A stretch of 64,000 bases of DNA from JBPYCR01 sp051846935 (GCF_051846935.1 NZ_JBPYCS010000005.1:1-64000), one strand, 5' to 3'. Positions 1 through 9,094 are shown, counted from the first letter of the stretch. The notes: generated by a model not told the origin, from the letters alone. Numbers and translations: made by a program.

Positions 1-155
1 CAATTGTCTTAGCTTGTTTCATTTATCGTCAGCTTTCATAATAGAAAGGCTGACCTTCCGAAGAAACACGGAGGTGTTTCTTCGTCTCTTGACATACGAG
101 TTGTTTTGTTCAGTTTTCAAGGAGCAAAATTTCTGCTATCATCAGCAGGACAATC
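1..155 (-). other. rRNA operon leader (16S rRNA just outside window)
   Basis: Read on the minus strand this stretch has the layout of a Bacillaceae rrn leader. A boxA-like antitermination sequence (107-125, containing CTTGAAAACTGAACA on the minus strand) is followed by a hairpin with an 11-bp perfect stem (59-69 with 74-84, loop GGAG) and an AGCTAAGACAATTG-type segment that normally sits just before the 16S 5' end. The 16S gene itself is not in the window. The boxA-like sequence also occurs in rRNA spacers, but the promoter immediately upstream makes a leader the better reading. Confidence 0.8.
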
Positions 156-184
156 ATCATACCATTATATGAAACTTTAGTCAA
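156..184 (-). promoter_or_regulatory. rrn promoter (sigma-A type)
   Basis: On the minus strand, -35 TTGACT (179-184), a 17-bp spacer and -10 TATGAT (156-161) lie about 30 bp upstream of the boxA-like sequence. Strength, spacing and position fit an rrn P2 promoter. I found no equally clear second promoter further upstream. Confidence 0.75.
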
Positions 185-495
185 GCAACTTATAAACTTT
201 TTAAAAAAGAAAATTACTCTCAACAATAATAGATGTGCTTCAATAACAGCAAAAACAACTATACACCATAACAGCGATCTTAACAATGGGAATTTATTCC
301 ACATTAAAAATTCCACTGAAAGACTGTCTCCCTGTAGAGTCAAGCATATCACACACCCGTAAACTCGCTTCTTTTTATAACTACACTTTCTTTTCTATTC
401 TCAAGTAAGCGATTGAACTATGAAATTATAAGGAATAAAAAACAAACTGTTAGCAAAAGCTAACGACATGATCTATTATCAGGAGTTGATTTTTA

Positions 496-1254
496 TTGGC
501 TTTCCTCTATGTTCTCTTCCATATTAATTTATTTTATTTTGACAATCCAACTATAACAAAAGGACATATAAATACTGTTCAAACAGACATTATAGAGTCG
601 TATGAAGAAGATGTTACTGGTGACGGATTAAAGGAAACAATTGAACTCAAAGGAATACTACTGACTGAGGAAAATGCGTATTATCGAAAATTATGGGTGG
701 ACATCCGTAGTCCATATGCTAAACAATGGAAAATATCCTTCGGTGGTGGCTATGAACCTACTTTGCAATTTATCGACTTAAACCATGATGGCGTTTTAGA
801 TTTCTTTTTTCAAAGTGCTACCGGAGGAAGTGGTGGATTGTACAACTATTCTAGCTATACGCTAAAAAATGAAGCCGTTTCAAAAATACCGCTACCTAAA
901 GATCAATATATAAAAGGTCATTTTAAAAACAACTATATAGTTGAAATACAACTCTCTCCTAATAAAGAACCCCTTTTATTTGATGCTTCCAAAAGGAGCG
1001 AAACGTATAACCGATTAAACATTTACGATAAAAAAGGAAGACTATTAGAAGCTAGGAAAAAGGTAATGATTGATCCAATCGCTTATTTTGAGCCAAAATA
1101 TTTAAGTAATCGCAAAGGGTATGCTTTAAAAAGCTACCAGCAGATAAGTGGAGCGTATCATGCCGATCAACTTGGGACGATAGAGACGCTTTGGTATTTT
1201 GAAAAAGACGACTGGATAATTTTAAAAACAGAATGGAATCCAGTTAGCACGTAG
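496..1254 (+). CDS. FG-GAP/VCBS-like repeat protein of unknown function
   Basis: A 252-aa protein with a TTG start preceded by AGGAG. The N-terminus is a short hydrophobic stretch (about residues 2-15) that could be a signal or membrane anchor. Two Ca-binding-like loops are visible, DVTGDGLKE near residue 39 and DLNHDGVLD near residue 94. Both have the DxxxDG pattern of FG-GAP/VCBS beta-propeller repeats in extracytoplasmic proteins. I do not recognise a specific family and assign no function. It stands alone, head-on to leuS and next to the rRNA operon. A small GTTAGC/GCTAAC hairpin (449-464) lies in the upstream region. Confidence 0.7.
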   Translation: MAFLYVLFHINLFYFDNPTITKGHINTVQTDIIESYEEDVTGDGLKETIELKGILLTEENAYYRKLWVDIRSPYAKQWKISFGGGYEPTLQFIDLNHDGVLDFFFQSATGGSGGLYNYSSYTLKNEAVSKIPLPKDQYIKGHFKNNYIVEIQLSPNKEPLLFDASKRSETYNRLNIYDKKGRLLEARKKVMIDPIAYFEPKYLSNRKGYALKSYQQISGAYHADQLGTIETLWYFEKDDWIILKTEWNPVST

Positions 1255-1312
1255 AAATCAAATGCGTATATGACATCTTCCACTCGATAATAACATTCCT
1301 TTTGTACAATCA

Positions 1313-1349
1313 AAAAGGTTCGCACCCGCAAGCTGGAGGCGAACCTTTT
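1313..1349 (-). terminator. intrinsic terminator of leuS
   Basis: An 11-bp perfect stem (1313-1323 with 1339-1349) is followed on the minus strand by a short T-run. It lies between the convergent ends of the gene at 496-1254 and leuS and may act in both directions. Confidence 0.75.
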
Positions 1350-1363
1350 ATCTATGTGTACAC

Positions 1364-3775
1364 TTAATTGGCTACAATATTTACTAGCTTGCCGGGAACT
1401 GCAATTACTTTTCGGATTGTTTTTCCTCGGAGCCATTCTTGTACCTTTTCTTGCTCAATCGCTCTTACTTCGAGCTCTTCTTTCGAAATGTCACGAGGTA
1501 CATTTATTTTAGCTCTAATTTTACCCATGACCTGAATAACTATTTCTACTTCATCTTCAATCAGCTTCGACTCATCGTACGAAGGCCATGGTTCGTAAGT
1601 GATCGTGTCAGTATACCCTAATCGATTCCATAGCTCCTCACAAAGATGGGGTGCAATTGGATATAAAAGCTTTATAAACCCTTCAATATGCTGCTTGGAA
1701 ATTTGATCCGATTTATATCCTTCGTTAACAAAAACCATCATTTGTGATATAGCTGTATTAAAGTGCAAATTTTCAAAATCAACGGTTACCTTTTTCACTG
1801 TTGCATGATAAACCTTCTCGAATGAAGAAACATCAGCACTCACAATTTTATCGGAAATCGTACCATCTTCTTTTACGATCAAGCGCCATACACGATCAAG
1901 AAAACGACGAGCACCATCTAGTCCGTTAGTAGACCAGGCGACATCAGCGTCCAACGGCCCCATAAACATTTCATATAAGCGTAGCGTATCCGCTCCGTGT
2001 GAAGCTACAATATCGTCAGGATTAACGACATTTCCTTTCGATTTACTCATTTTTTCATTGTTTCCACCTAAAATCATACCTTGGTTAAATAATTTCATAA
2101 ATGGTTCTTTTGTAGGGACGACTCCAATATCATATAAAAACTTATGCCAAAAACGAGCATATAATAAATGCAGAACTGCATGCTCTGCCCCTCCAATATA
2201 AATATCAACCGGCAACCATTTTTTTAGAAGCTCTGGATCAGCTAATTGTTCAGTGTTATGTGGATCAATATACCGTAAATAATACCAGCAGCTTCCAGCC
2301 CACTGAGGCATTGTGTTCGTTTCTCTGCGTCCTTTCATTCCTGTTTCAGGATGAATGACATTGACCCAGTCACTATTTGCTAGCGGTGATTCTCCTGTCC
2401 CCGAAGGTTTTATTTCTGTCATTTCCGGTAACACAAGCGGAAGCTCTTCCTCTGGCAATACAGACATTGTACCATCTTCCCAATGAATAACTGGGATTGG
2501 CTCACCCCAATAACGCTGTCTGGAAAACAACCAATCACGTAAACGGTACGTTACTTCTTTCTTTCCTTTTTCGTTTTCCTCAAGCCAATCGATCATTTTA
2601 GTAATTGCTTCGTCTTTTTCCAATCCATTTAGAAAATCAGAATTTATATGTTCTCCATTACCAGTATAAGCTTCTTTCGTAACATCTCCGCCTTTTACTA
2701 CCTCTACAATCGGCAGTTCAAACTTAGTGGCAAACGCATAGTCACGCTCATCATGAGCAGGTACAGCCATAATAGCGCCTGTACCATAGGACATTAATAC
2801 ATAATCTGCAATCCATATTGGGATTTTCTTATCGTTCACAGGATTAATTGCATATGCACCAGTGAACACACCCGTTTTCTCTTTTGTTAAATCAGTTCTT
2901 TCAATTTCTGACTTCTTCGTTATATCGTCCAAATAACTTGTAACTGCTGCTTGCTGGTCATTTGTAACAATTTCCTTTACATACGGATGCTCTGGTGCCA
3001 AGACTGCGTAGGTTGCTCCAAAAAGTGTATCCGGTCTCGTCGTAAACACGGTAAACGCTTTATTATAACCATCTATTTCAAAGGAAACTTCCGCTCCCTC
3101 TGACCGGCCAATCCAGTTGCGTTGCATATCTTTAATACTATCAGGCCAATCAAGCTCCTCTAAATCCTCAAGCAAGCGATCTGCGTATTCTGTAATTTTC
3201 AAAACCCATTGTTTCATCGGTTTTTTTACAACGGGGTGGTTCCCTCTTTCGCTTTTCCCATCAATAACTTCTTCATTTGCCAAAACCGTTCCAAGTGCTG
3301 GACACCAGTTAACATCAATTTCATCTATATACGCTAAGCCTTTTTCGTATAGCTTTGTAAATATCCACTGTGTCCATTTGTAATAAGCTGGATCGGTCGT
3401 ATTAATTTCCCGATTCCAATCATACGAGAAACCAAGCTCTTGAATTTGTCGTTTAAATGTTGCAATATTTTTTTCTGTAAACGCGGCCGGACTATTCCCA
3501 GTATCAAGCGCATATTGCTCAGCAGGTAAACCAAAAGCATCCCAGCCCATTGGGTGAAGTACTTCATACCCTTGCATGCGTTTCATCCGAGAAATAATAT
3601 CTGTTGCTGTGTACCCCTCCGGATGCCCAACGTGCAGTCCTGCTCCAGATGGATACGGGAACATATCCAGTGCATATACTTTTTCTTTATCAGACCGTAC
3701 ATTTGTTTTAAACGTCTGATTTTCAAGCCAAAACGATTGCCATTTCTTTTCTATCTCGTGATGATCATAACCCAA
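1364..3775 (-). CDS. leuS: leucyl-tRNA synthetase
   Basis: An 803-aa class I aminoacyl-tRNA synthetase that charges tRNA-Leu; the length matches Bacillus LeuRS (about 804 aa). Near the N-terminus, PYPSGAGLHVGHPEGYTATD carries the HIGH-type motif (HVGH). EKMSKSKGNVVNPDD near residue 580 is the KMSKS loop. The CP1 editing domain occupies roughly residues 220-420, including TTRPDTLFGATYAVLAPEHP. The start is preceded by AGGAGG. A leader of about 350 nt with a promoter, a T-box-like sequence and a terminator lies upstream, so expression is probably attenuated by uncharged tRNA. Confidence 0.97.
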   Translation of the reverse strand: MGYDHHEIEKKWQSFWLENQTFKTNVRSDKEKVYALDMFPYPSGAGLHVGHPEGYTATDIISRMKRMQGYEVLHPMGWDAFGLPAEQYALDTGNSPAAFTEKNIATFKRQIQELGFSYDWNREINTTDPAYYKWTQWIFTKLYEKGLAYIDEIDVNWCPALGTVLANEEVIDGKSERGNHPVVKKPMKQWVLKITEYADRLLEDLEELDWPDSIKDMQRNWIGRSEGAEVSFEIDGYNKAFTVFTTRPDTLFGATYAVLAPEHPYVKEIVTNDQQAAVTSYLDDITKKSEIERTDLTKEKTGVFTGAYAINPVNDKKIPIWIADYVLMSYGTGAIMAVPAHDERDYAFATKFELPIVEVVKGGDVTKEAYTGNGEHINSDFLNGLEKDEAITKMIDWLEENEKGKKEVTYRLRDWLFSRQRYWGEPIPVIHWEDGTMSVLPEEELPLVLPEMTEIKPSGTGESPLANSDWVNVIHPETGMKGRRETNTMPQWAGSCWYYLRYIDPHNTEQLADPELLKKWLPVDIYIGGAEHAVLHLLYARFWHKFLYDIGVVPTKEPFMKLFNQGMILGGNNEKMSKSKGNVVNPDDIVASHGADTLRLYEMFMGPLDADVAWSTNGLDGARRFLDRVWRLIVKEDGTISDKIVSADVSSFEKVYHATVKKVTVDFENLHFNTAISQMMVFVNEGYKSDQISKQHIEGFIKLLYPIAPHLCEELWNRLGYTDTITYEPWPSYDESKLIEDEVEIVIQVMGKIRAKINVPRDISKEELEVRAIEQEKVQEWLRGKTIRKVIAVPGKLVNIVAN

Positions 3776-3901
3776 CCTATTTTCCTCCTTTTATTGTCGA
3801 ACCTATACTACACAGTGTATGTAAAAATTCGCTTTTCGAATTTGGTTGCAAGTGCATATTACTCGTACAGTGGGTGAGTCAACAATGAATTAAAAAAGTA
3901 T

Positions 3902-4124
3902 AAAAAAAGCTACTCATCCCAGCAAAGGAACGAGAAGCTGCATCTCCCAGAGTACCACTAAACCTATCTAATCGTAAACTATTTCAACGCATTGTGAATC
4001 ATAGATTTACGGCAAGCTAACAAAACTTGCAATATTTTAGAGGTGTATTGTAATATTCAGGAACAGCTTGCCTTAATCACTGTTTCTTCACCTGAAAACG
4101 TGCCCATCTAATATTTCTTTCGCT
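3902..4124 (-). promoter_or_regulatory. T-box-like leader with terminator upstream of leuS
   Basis: On the minus strand, between a strong promoter and leuS, lies TGGTAC-TC-TGGGAG (around 3944-3957). This is a degenerate form of the T-box core TGGNACCGCGG. It is followed by a canonical-looking terminator: GCTTCTCGTTCC (3927-3938) pairs with GGGATGAGTAGC (3909-3920) and a run of seven T follows. The UGGU bulge would suit a tRNA with discriminator A, such as tRNA-Leu. A long upstream hairpin (GGCAAGCT...AGCTTGCC) is present. I could not identify a clear Stem I specifier codon, so the T-box identity is a supported inference. Confidence 0.55.
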
Positions 4125-4130
4125 ATACGA

Positions 4131-4159
4131 ATTGTAGTTAATTGTACATATTTTGTCAA
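4131..4159 (-). promoter_or_regulatory. leuS promoter
   Basis: -35 TTGACA (4154-4159), a 17-bp spacer and -10 TACAAT (4131-4136) on the minus strand. This is a near-consensus sigma-A promoter about 355 bp upstream of leuS, which implies a long regulatory leader. Confidence 0.75.
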
Positions 4160-4352
4160 GGTAACTCAGCTACATTTCACACCATTTTTCAACACTTCAT
4201 TAACTATACTATCCATAACTTCATTGTCTCAACCTGTCTATTGTACGAATCCATTTTCAATGTTTCCTTATCCGTGCTAGACTATACTAATAATAAACAA
4301 AAGGAGCTTTACAACATATGGTACGTACAACGAAAACATTTGGTGATTATGT

Positions 4353-4919
4353 ATGTTAAAAGGAATCATTCAATATTCACATTACTTACTCGAAACTGCT
4401 ATTACTACAGGAGAAACTGTAATTGATGGTACGTGTGGCAATGGCAATGATACGCTTAAACTAGCTAAGCTTGTCGGAGAAAAAGGTCACGTACTTGGCT
4501 TTGATATTCAAATGCAGGCGATCCAAAATACAAAGAAACGGATAGAAAGCGACGGATGGAACAATGTAACGTATGTCTTAGATAGCCACGCAAACGTTGC
4601 AACTTACTTAACTAAACATGAGATAACTTCTATTGGTGGGGCTATTTTTAATCTCGGCTATTTGCCGCAGGGCGATAAAACAGTTATTACAAAGGGAGCT
4701 TCTACTATCGCAGCAATTGAGGGCATCCTTCCTTTTTTAAAGAATAACGGAATTATTGTTCTCGTTATTTATCACGGACATGAAGGTGGTAAACAAGAAA
4801 AGGAAGCCGTTTTAAAATACGCCATTGAACTGGACCAAAAGCTTTATAACGTCCTTCAGTATCGATTTATCAATCAAAAAAATGATCCACCGTTTATAAT
4901 TGCAATTCAAAAAAAATAA
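4353..4919 (+). CDS. ytqB: class I SAM-dependent methyltransferase (YtqB family)
   Basis: A 188-aa Rossmann-fold methyltransferase of the putative rRNA methylase family. VIDGTCGNGNDT (about residues 28-39) is SAM-binding motif I, GFDIQ is the motif II acidic segment, and FNLGYLPQGDK is the family-specific motif IV. The length and the position next to leuS match B. subtilis ytqB. The natural substrate is not settled for the family. The RBS is weak. The gene points away from leuS and is followed by ytoA after a 47-bp gap. Confidence 0.88.
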   Translation: MLKGIIQYSHYLLETAITTGETVIDGTCGNGNDTLKLAKLVGEKGHVLGFDIQMQAIQNTKKRIESDGWNNVTYVLDSHANVATYLTKHEITSIGGAIFNLGYLPQGDKTVITKGASTIAAIEGILPFLKNNGIIVLVIYHGHEGGKQEKEAVLKYAIELDQKLYNVLQYRFINQKNDPPFIIAIQKK

Positions 4920-4966
4920 TTTCAATAGCATATACTATTTTTTTTATGACTGGAGGAAAAACAACG

Positions 4967-5494
4967 ATGATTCATGATTATAAAGGAAAATCACCAGTTA
5001 TCGATCCTACTGCATTTGTTGCCAAAGATGCTGTAATTATTGGCGATGTGGAAATTAAGGAGCAATCAAGCATTTGGTTTAAAACGGTAATACGCGGAGA
5101 TGTTGCACCGACACGAATTGGTAAGCGTGTAAATATCCAAGACCTCTCCCTTATTCATCAAAGTCCAAATATGCCAGTAATCGTTGAAGATGATGTCACA
5201 ATCGGACATCAGGTTACATTGCACGCTGCAACAATCCGAAAAAATGCACTTATCGGTATGGGAAGTATGATTTTAGATGGGGCTGAGATTGGTGAGCATG
5301 CATTTATTGGCGCTGGCACCCTTGTTCCCCCAGGAAAAAAGATACCACCACGTACGCTCGCTTTCGGACGACCGGCAAAAGTGATACGAGAACTAACCGA
5401 TAAAGATATAGATGAAATGGACCGGATTCGAAAATCATACTTAGAAAAAAGAAGCGAATATAAAAACTTAACCGACCTTGGACACGACTTTTAA
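4967..5494 (+). CDS. ytoA: gamma-carbonic anhydrase-like protein (YtoA)
   Basis: A 175-aa left-handed beta-helix protein with hexapeptide repeats (for example VIIGDVEI, IGHQVTLHA, IGMGSMILDGAEIGEHAFIGAG). It is of the gamma-carbonic anhydrase/PaaY type. Histidines that could bind the metal are visible in LIHQS, GHQV and LHA. The RGD segment near residue 40 and the GRPAKV tail are typical of the family. I chose the ATG at 4967 because GGAGG lies 11 bp upstream; an in-frame ATG 21 bp earlier has no site. True carbonic anhydrase activity is not shown for this subfamily. Confidence 0.88.
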   Translation: MIHDYKGKSPVIDPTAFVAKDAVIIGDVEIKEQSSIWFKTVIRGDVAPTRIGKRVNIQDLSLIHQSPNMPVIVEDDVTIGHQVTLHAATIRKNALIGMGSMILDGAEIGEHAFIGAGTLVPPGKKIPPRTLAFGRPAKVIRELTDKDIDEMDRIRKSYLEKRSEYKNLTDLGHDF

Positions 5495-5511
5495 TTTGTT
5501 AAATTAAATAG

Positions 5512-5580
5512 AAACAAAAAATGAGGCAGACCTGCAAACTATACGTAATGGTAAAATTGCAAAAATGGGTTCTGCCTCAT
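5512..5580 (-). terminator. intrinsic terminator of metK
   Basis: A 10-bp perfect stem (5521-5530 with 5571-5580) has a T-rich tract on its minus-strand 3' side. It sits between the convergent ends of ytoA and metK and may serve both. The loop is long (about 40 nt). Confidence 0.6.
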
Positions 5581-5588
5581 CTCGATAT

Positions 5589-6788
5589 CTAATTTAGTGT
5601 AATTGCTTTTAGTTCTTCAACTTTATCCGTTTTTTCCCATGGGAAAATCGTATCTGTTCGTCCAAAGTGACCGTATGCAGCTGTTTTACGAAATATCGGG
5701 TTCTGTAAATCAAGCATTTTTATAATGCCTGCAGGTCTTAAATCAAATAGTTTACGAATTGCTTGCACAAGACGATCTTCATCAACATTTCCTGTTCCAA
5801 ACGTATTAACAGAAATAGAAACAGGTTCAGCGACACCGATCGCATAAGCGAGCTGTACTTCACAAACATCAGCAAGATCTGCAGCTACAATATTTTTTGC
5901 AACATAGCGTGCGGCATATGCACCGGAACGGTCTACCTTTGTTGCATCCTTTCCACTGAATGCACCGCCACCATGTCGAGCGTAACCGCCATACGTATCA
6001 ACAATAATTTTACGACCAGTCAGCCCTGTATCTCCTTGAGGCCCACCAATTACAAATCGCCCGGTAGGATTAATAAAGTACTTTGTTTTGTCATCCAACA
6101 AATGCGTCGGGACGACAGGCTCAATAACCTCGCGTAAAATATCTTTTTCAATCTGATCTAAAGTAATATCTTCATGGTGCTGTGTAGACACGACGATCGT
6201 ATCGACCCGTACTGGTTCATCATTCTCGTCGTACTCAATCGTTACTTGCGTTTTTCCATCCGGACGAATGTAGTCTAAAATTCCTTCTTTTCTTACATCT
6301 GCTAAACGTTTAGCAAGCTTATGTGACAAGGAAATCGCAAGCGGCATCCGCTCCTCTGTTTCATTACATGCATAACCGAACATTAATCCTTGATCCCCTG
6401 CCCCAATAGCTGCAATCTCAGCCTCTGTCATATGCCCTTCCCGAGCTTCTAACGCACAGTCTACTCCTTCAGCAATATCTGATGACTGTTCATCAATAGC
6501 TGTTAACACCGCACATGTATCTGCATCAAAACCATATTTTGCACGTGTGTATCCAATATCCTTAATCGTATTGCGTACAATTGTTGGAATATCAACATAT
6601 GTATTCGTTGTAATCTCCCCAGACACTAATACAAGACCAGTCGTAACGGTCGTTTCACATGCAACACGAGCAAAAGGATCGTTTTTTAAAATTTCGTCTA
6701 AAATGGCATCGGATATTTGATCACACATTTTATCAGGATGTCCTTCTGTTACAGATTCAGATGTAAATAAGCGTCGTTTCACTGACAT
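5589..6788 (-). CDS. metK: S-adenosylmethionine synthetase
   Basis: A 399-aa enzyme making S-adenosylmethionine from methionine and ATP. GHPDKMCDQISDAILD near the N-terminus, GAGDQGLMFGYACNE near residue 120 and the glycine-rich GGGAFSGKD near residue 260 are the three family signatures. The start at MSVKRRLF is chosen because AAAGGAGGG lies just upstream. The reading frame stays open back to 6881, but that extension would run into the riboswitch terminator. Expression is controlled by the SAM-I riboswitch immediately upstream. Confidence 0.97.
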   Translation of the reverse strand: MSVKRRLFTSESVTEGHPDKMCDQISDAILDEILKNDPFARVACETTVTTGLVLVSGEITTNTYVDIPTIVRNTIKDIGYTRAKYGFDADTCAVLTAIDEQSSDIAEGVDCALEAREGHMTEAEIAAIGAGDQGLMFGYACNETEERMPLAISLSHKLAKRLADVRKEGILDYIRPDGKTQVTIEYDENDEPVRVDTIVVSTQHHEDITLDQIEKDILREVIEPVVPTHLLDDKTKYFINPTGRFVIGGPQGDTGLTGRKIIVDTYGGYARHGGGAFSGKDATKVDRSGAYAARYVAKNIVAADLADVCEVQLAYAIGVAEPVSISVNTFGTGNVDEDRLVQAIRKLFDLRPAGIIKMLDLQNPIFRKTAAYGHFGRTDTIFPWEKTDKVEELKAITLN

Positions 6789-6859
6789 TATAGTCCCTCC
6801 TTTAAAGGACAATATATATTTCGGCACTCTATTCATTTCATTATTCACGAAAAACACAA

Positions 6860-7012
6860 AAAAATTCCTTCCTGCAATCATGAGGAAAGGAATAGTAGCC
6901 TTTCGCTCTTATTGTTCAAGGAAAATCCTTGCATCAGGTTAGCACCTTTTCACTACTGTGATGGTTGCTGGGTTTCATAGGGTCTGTCCCTCCACCGACT
7001 CTGAATAAGAGT
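6860..7012 (-). promoter_or_regulatory. SAM-I (S-box) riboswitch with terminator
   Basis: On the minus strand the aptamer (about 6905-7012) has P1 CTCTTATT paired with AATAAGAG. It also carries the conserved S-box segments AGAGTCGGTGGAGGGA, GAAACCCAGCAACC and AAAGGTGCTAACCTGATGCAA. A terminator follows: ATTCCTTTCCT (6883-6893) pairs with AGGAAGGAAT (6864-6873), then seven T. SAM binding should favour the terminator and switch off metK. Confidence 0.95.
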
Positions 7013-7027
7013 ATCCGCTTAGCATTT

Positions 7028-7056
7028 ATGCTAACGAATTAATAGTCGTATGTCAA
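7028..7056 (-). promoter_or_regulatory. metK promoter
   Basis: -35 TTGACA (7051-7056), 17-bp spacer, -10 TAGCAT (7028-7033) on the minus strand, directly upstream of the S-box aptamer. Confidence 0.7.
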
Positions 7057-7147
7057 CTTAATAATCGTTTATAATAAGCTAAACTTCACAAATTCGTTAG
7101 GAATGGTTACAATCGGATATATGTCAAGTAAAATATCGAAATTATTA

Positions 7148-7177
7148 GTATGCACTATTTATATAATGTGTTATACT
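7148..7177 (+). promoter_or_regulatory. pckA promoter region with probable CcpN operator
   Basis: TGTGTTATACT (7167-7177) fits the B. subtilis CcpN consensus TRTGHYATAYW, as I recall it, at every position, and it covers a TATACT -10 sequence. A weaker match, TATGCACTATT (7149-7159), lies just upstream. CcpN represses pckA and gapB under glycolytic conditions in Bacillus, so the location fits. The segment 7148-7171 recurs, inverted and with one mismatch, at 9026-9049. Confidence 0.6.
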
Positions 7178-7220
7178 ATTAGTCAGATTTAAGTAAATTG
7201 AATAAAGGAAGGTATCCCAT

Positions 7221-8813
7221 ATGAATTCGATTAAACATTCGTCTGTTTTAAATGACTTAAGCAGTAAAACGCGAATATATGAAAATTTATCTGTTCCATT
7301 ATTAGTCGAGAATATTTTATCCCATCGCGAAGGGGAATTAACAGTTACTGGGGCAATACAGGCTACTACTGGTAAATATACAGGACGTTCTCCGAAGGAT
7401 AGATTTATTGTTCGGGATGATGTATCGGAAGGCAACGTCGATTGGGGTGCTGTCAATCAAGCGATCGATGAGGAATCGTTCGATAAACTTTATAATAAAG
7501 TAATTATGCATTTACAAGAAAAAGATGAAATTTACGTGTTTAAAGGGTTTGCAGGAGCTGATGAAAATTATCGCCTTCCTGTTCAAGTAATAAATGAATA
7601 TGCTTGGCATAACCTATTTGCTCGTCAAATGTTTATTCGTCCGTCAGAAAATGAATTAAAAGAACACGAAGCTGAATTCACTGTAATTTCGGCTCCTACA
7701 TTTAAAGCGGATCCAGCAATTGATGGTACAAAATCCGAAACATTTATAATCATTTCTTTTAAAAGAAGAACCGTACTTATCGGTGGTACGGAATATGCAG
7801 GAGAAATAAAGAAGTCGATTTTCTCTGTTATGAATTATTTATTACCATTACAAAACATCCTTTCCATGCATTGCTCTGCCAACGTTGGACAGGAAGGAGA
7901 CGTTGCGCTTTTCTTTGGTTTGTCTGGGACAGGAAAAACGACACTTTCTGCTGATCCTTATCGACATCTCATTGGGGACGATGAACATGGATGGGGACCA
8001 AACGGTGTCTTTAATATCGAAGGTGGCTGTTACGCAAAATGCATTGATTTATCGGAAGAAAAAGAGCCACAAATCTTTAATGCAATTCGTTTCGGTTCAG
8101 TTCTCGAAAATGTCGTGTTGGATGGAATTACCCGTACCCCAGATTATTCGGATACAACATTAACTGAAAACACCCGTGCGGCGTATCCATTAGAAAATAT
8201 TGATAATATCGTTTCACCTAGTATTGCTGGACATCCAAATACGATACTTTTCTTAACTGCGGATGCTTCAGGGACATTACCACCGATTAGCAAGCTTACG
8301 AAGGAACAAGCGATGTATCACTTCTTAAGCGGGTATACAAGTAAGTTGGCGGGTACTGAAAGAGGTATTACGGAACCACAAGCAACGTTTTCAGCATGCT
8401 TCGGATCGCCATTCTTGCCTCTTGCTCCATCAACGTATGCTGAAATGCTCGGTGAAAAAATTGACCAATTTAATTCAAATGTCTTCCTTGTAAACACGGG
8501 GTGGACAGGTGGCTCATACGGCATTGGTAAACGGATGAAATTAGCTTATACACGGGCTATGGTTCATGCAGCTTTGGAAGGCGAGTTAAACACAGTAGAA
8601 ACTACAAAGGATGAAGTTTTCGGTTTAAACATTCCTTTACACGTACCAGGTGTACCAGACGATGTATTAGTACCTAAAGTAGCTTGGGACGATAAGGCAG
8701 AATACGATAAAAGAGCAAAAGAGCTAGCTATGGAATTTCATAAGAACTTTGCTAAATTCACAAGAGCAAGTGATGAAATAAAGCAAGCTGGTCCTCTATA
8801 TACAGGAGAATAA
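7221..8813 (+). CDS. pckA: phosphoenolpyruvate carboxykinase (ATP)
   Basis: A 530-aa ATP-dependent PEP carboxykinase converting oxaloacetate to PEP, the first committed step of gluconeogenesis. The kinase-1a (Walker A) motif GLSGTGKTTLS is near residue 233, the kinase-2 segment LIGDDEHGWGPNG follows, and RSPKDRFIV near residue 55 is the oxaloacetate-binding region. AAGGAAGG precedes the ATG. It is divergent from metK and monocistronic, with its own terminator. The promoter carries a probable CcpN site, the expected glucose repression in Bacillus. Confidence 0.97.
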   Translation: MNSIKHSSVLNDLSSKTRIYENLSVPLLVENILSHREGELTVTGAIQATTGKYTGRSPKDRFIVRDDVSEGNVDWGAVNQAIDEESFDKLYNKVIMHLQEKDEIYVFKGFAGADENYRLPVQVINEYAWHNLFARQMFIRPSENELKEHEAEFTVISAPTFKADPAIDGTKSETFIIISFKRRTVLIGGTEYAGEIKKSIFSVMNYLLPLQNILSMHCSANVGQEGDVALFFGLSGTGKTTLSADPYRHLIGDDEHGWGPNGVFNIEGGCYAKCIDLSEEKEPQIFNAIRFGSVLENVVLDGITRTPDYSDTTLTENTRAAYPLENIDNIVSPSIAGHPNTILFLTADASGTLPPISKLTKEQAMYHFLSGYTSKLAGTERGITEPQATFSACFGSPFLPLAPSTYAEMLGEKIDQFNSNVFLVNTGWTGGSYGIGKRMKLAYTRAMVHAALEGELNTVETTKDEVFGLNIPLHVPGVPDDVLVPKVAWDDKAEYDKRAKELAMEFHKNFAKFTRASDEIKQAGPLYTGE

Positions 8814-8829
8814 AGCGAAATTAACAGGA

Positions 8830-8873
8830 ACTGGTTTCAATTATCGTCTTTGATAGTTGAGGCCAGTTTTTTT
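8830..8873 (+). terminator. pckA terminator
   Basis: ACTGGTTTCAATTATC (8830-8845) pairs with GATAGTTGAGGCCAGT, followed by a seven-T run. It is a clear intrinsic terminator 16 bp after the pckA stop. Confidence 0.85.
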
Positions 8874-9025
8874 AGTTGTTTTTTACTTGCACACATAAAG
8901 CCCGAAAGCTTAATTACACCACAGCTATTCTTATAGCACTTCCATATGAAACAACATCTCCTTTCTTCTTTCATTTATTCTTCCTTAAAAACAGCCGCAA
9001 AACCAACGACACCATCTAGGCATTC

Positions 9026-9049
9026 ACACATTTTATAAATAGTGCATAC
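9026..9049 (-). promoter_or_regulatory. 24-bp operator-like element shared with pckA
   Basis: The minus strand of this segment is identical, apart from one base, to pckA promoter positions 7148-7171. It lies 46 bp upstream of the ytlA start. No second regulator-binding half comparable to the pckA TGTGTTATACT is conserved here, so common regulation is inference. Confidence 0.45.
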
Positions 9050-9094
9050 GCTATTTTGACAATATATCAAGAGTTTATGGAGGAGTTGACTGTT

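Noticed and set aside
110..352. 80-codon open frame on the minus strand near the left edge
   Set aside because: It overlaps the rrn promoter and boxA-like leader, has no RBS, and its translation is a low-complexity hydrophobic product of AT-rich DNA.
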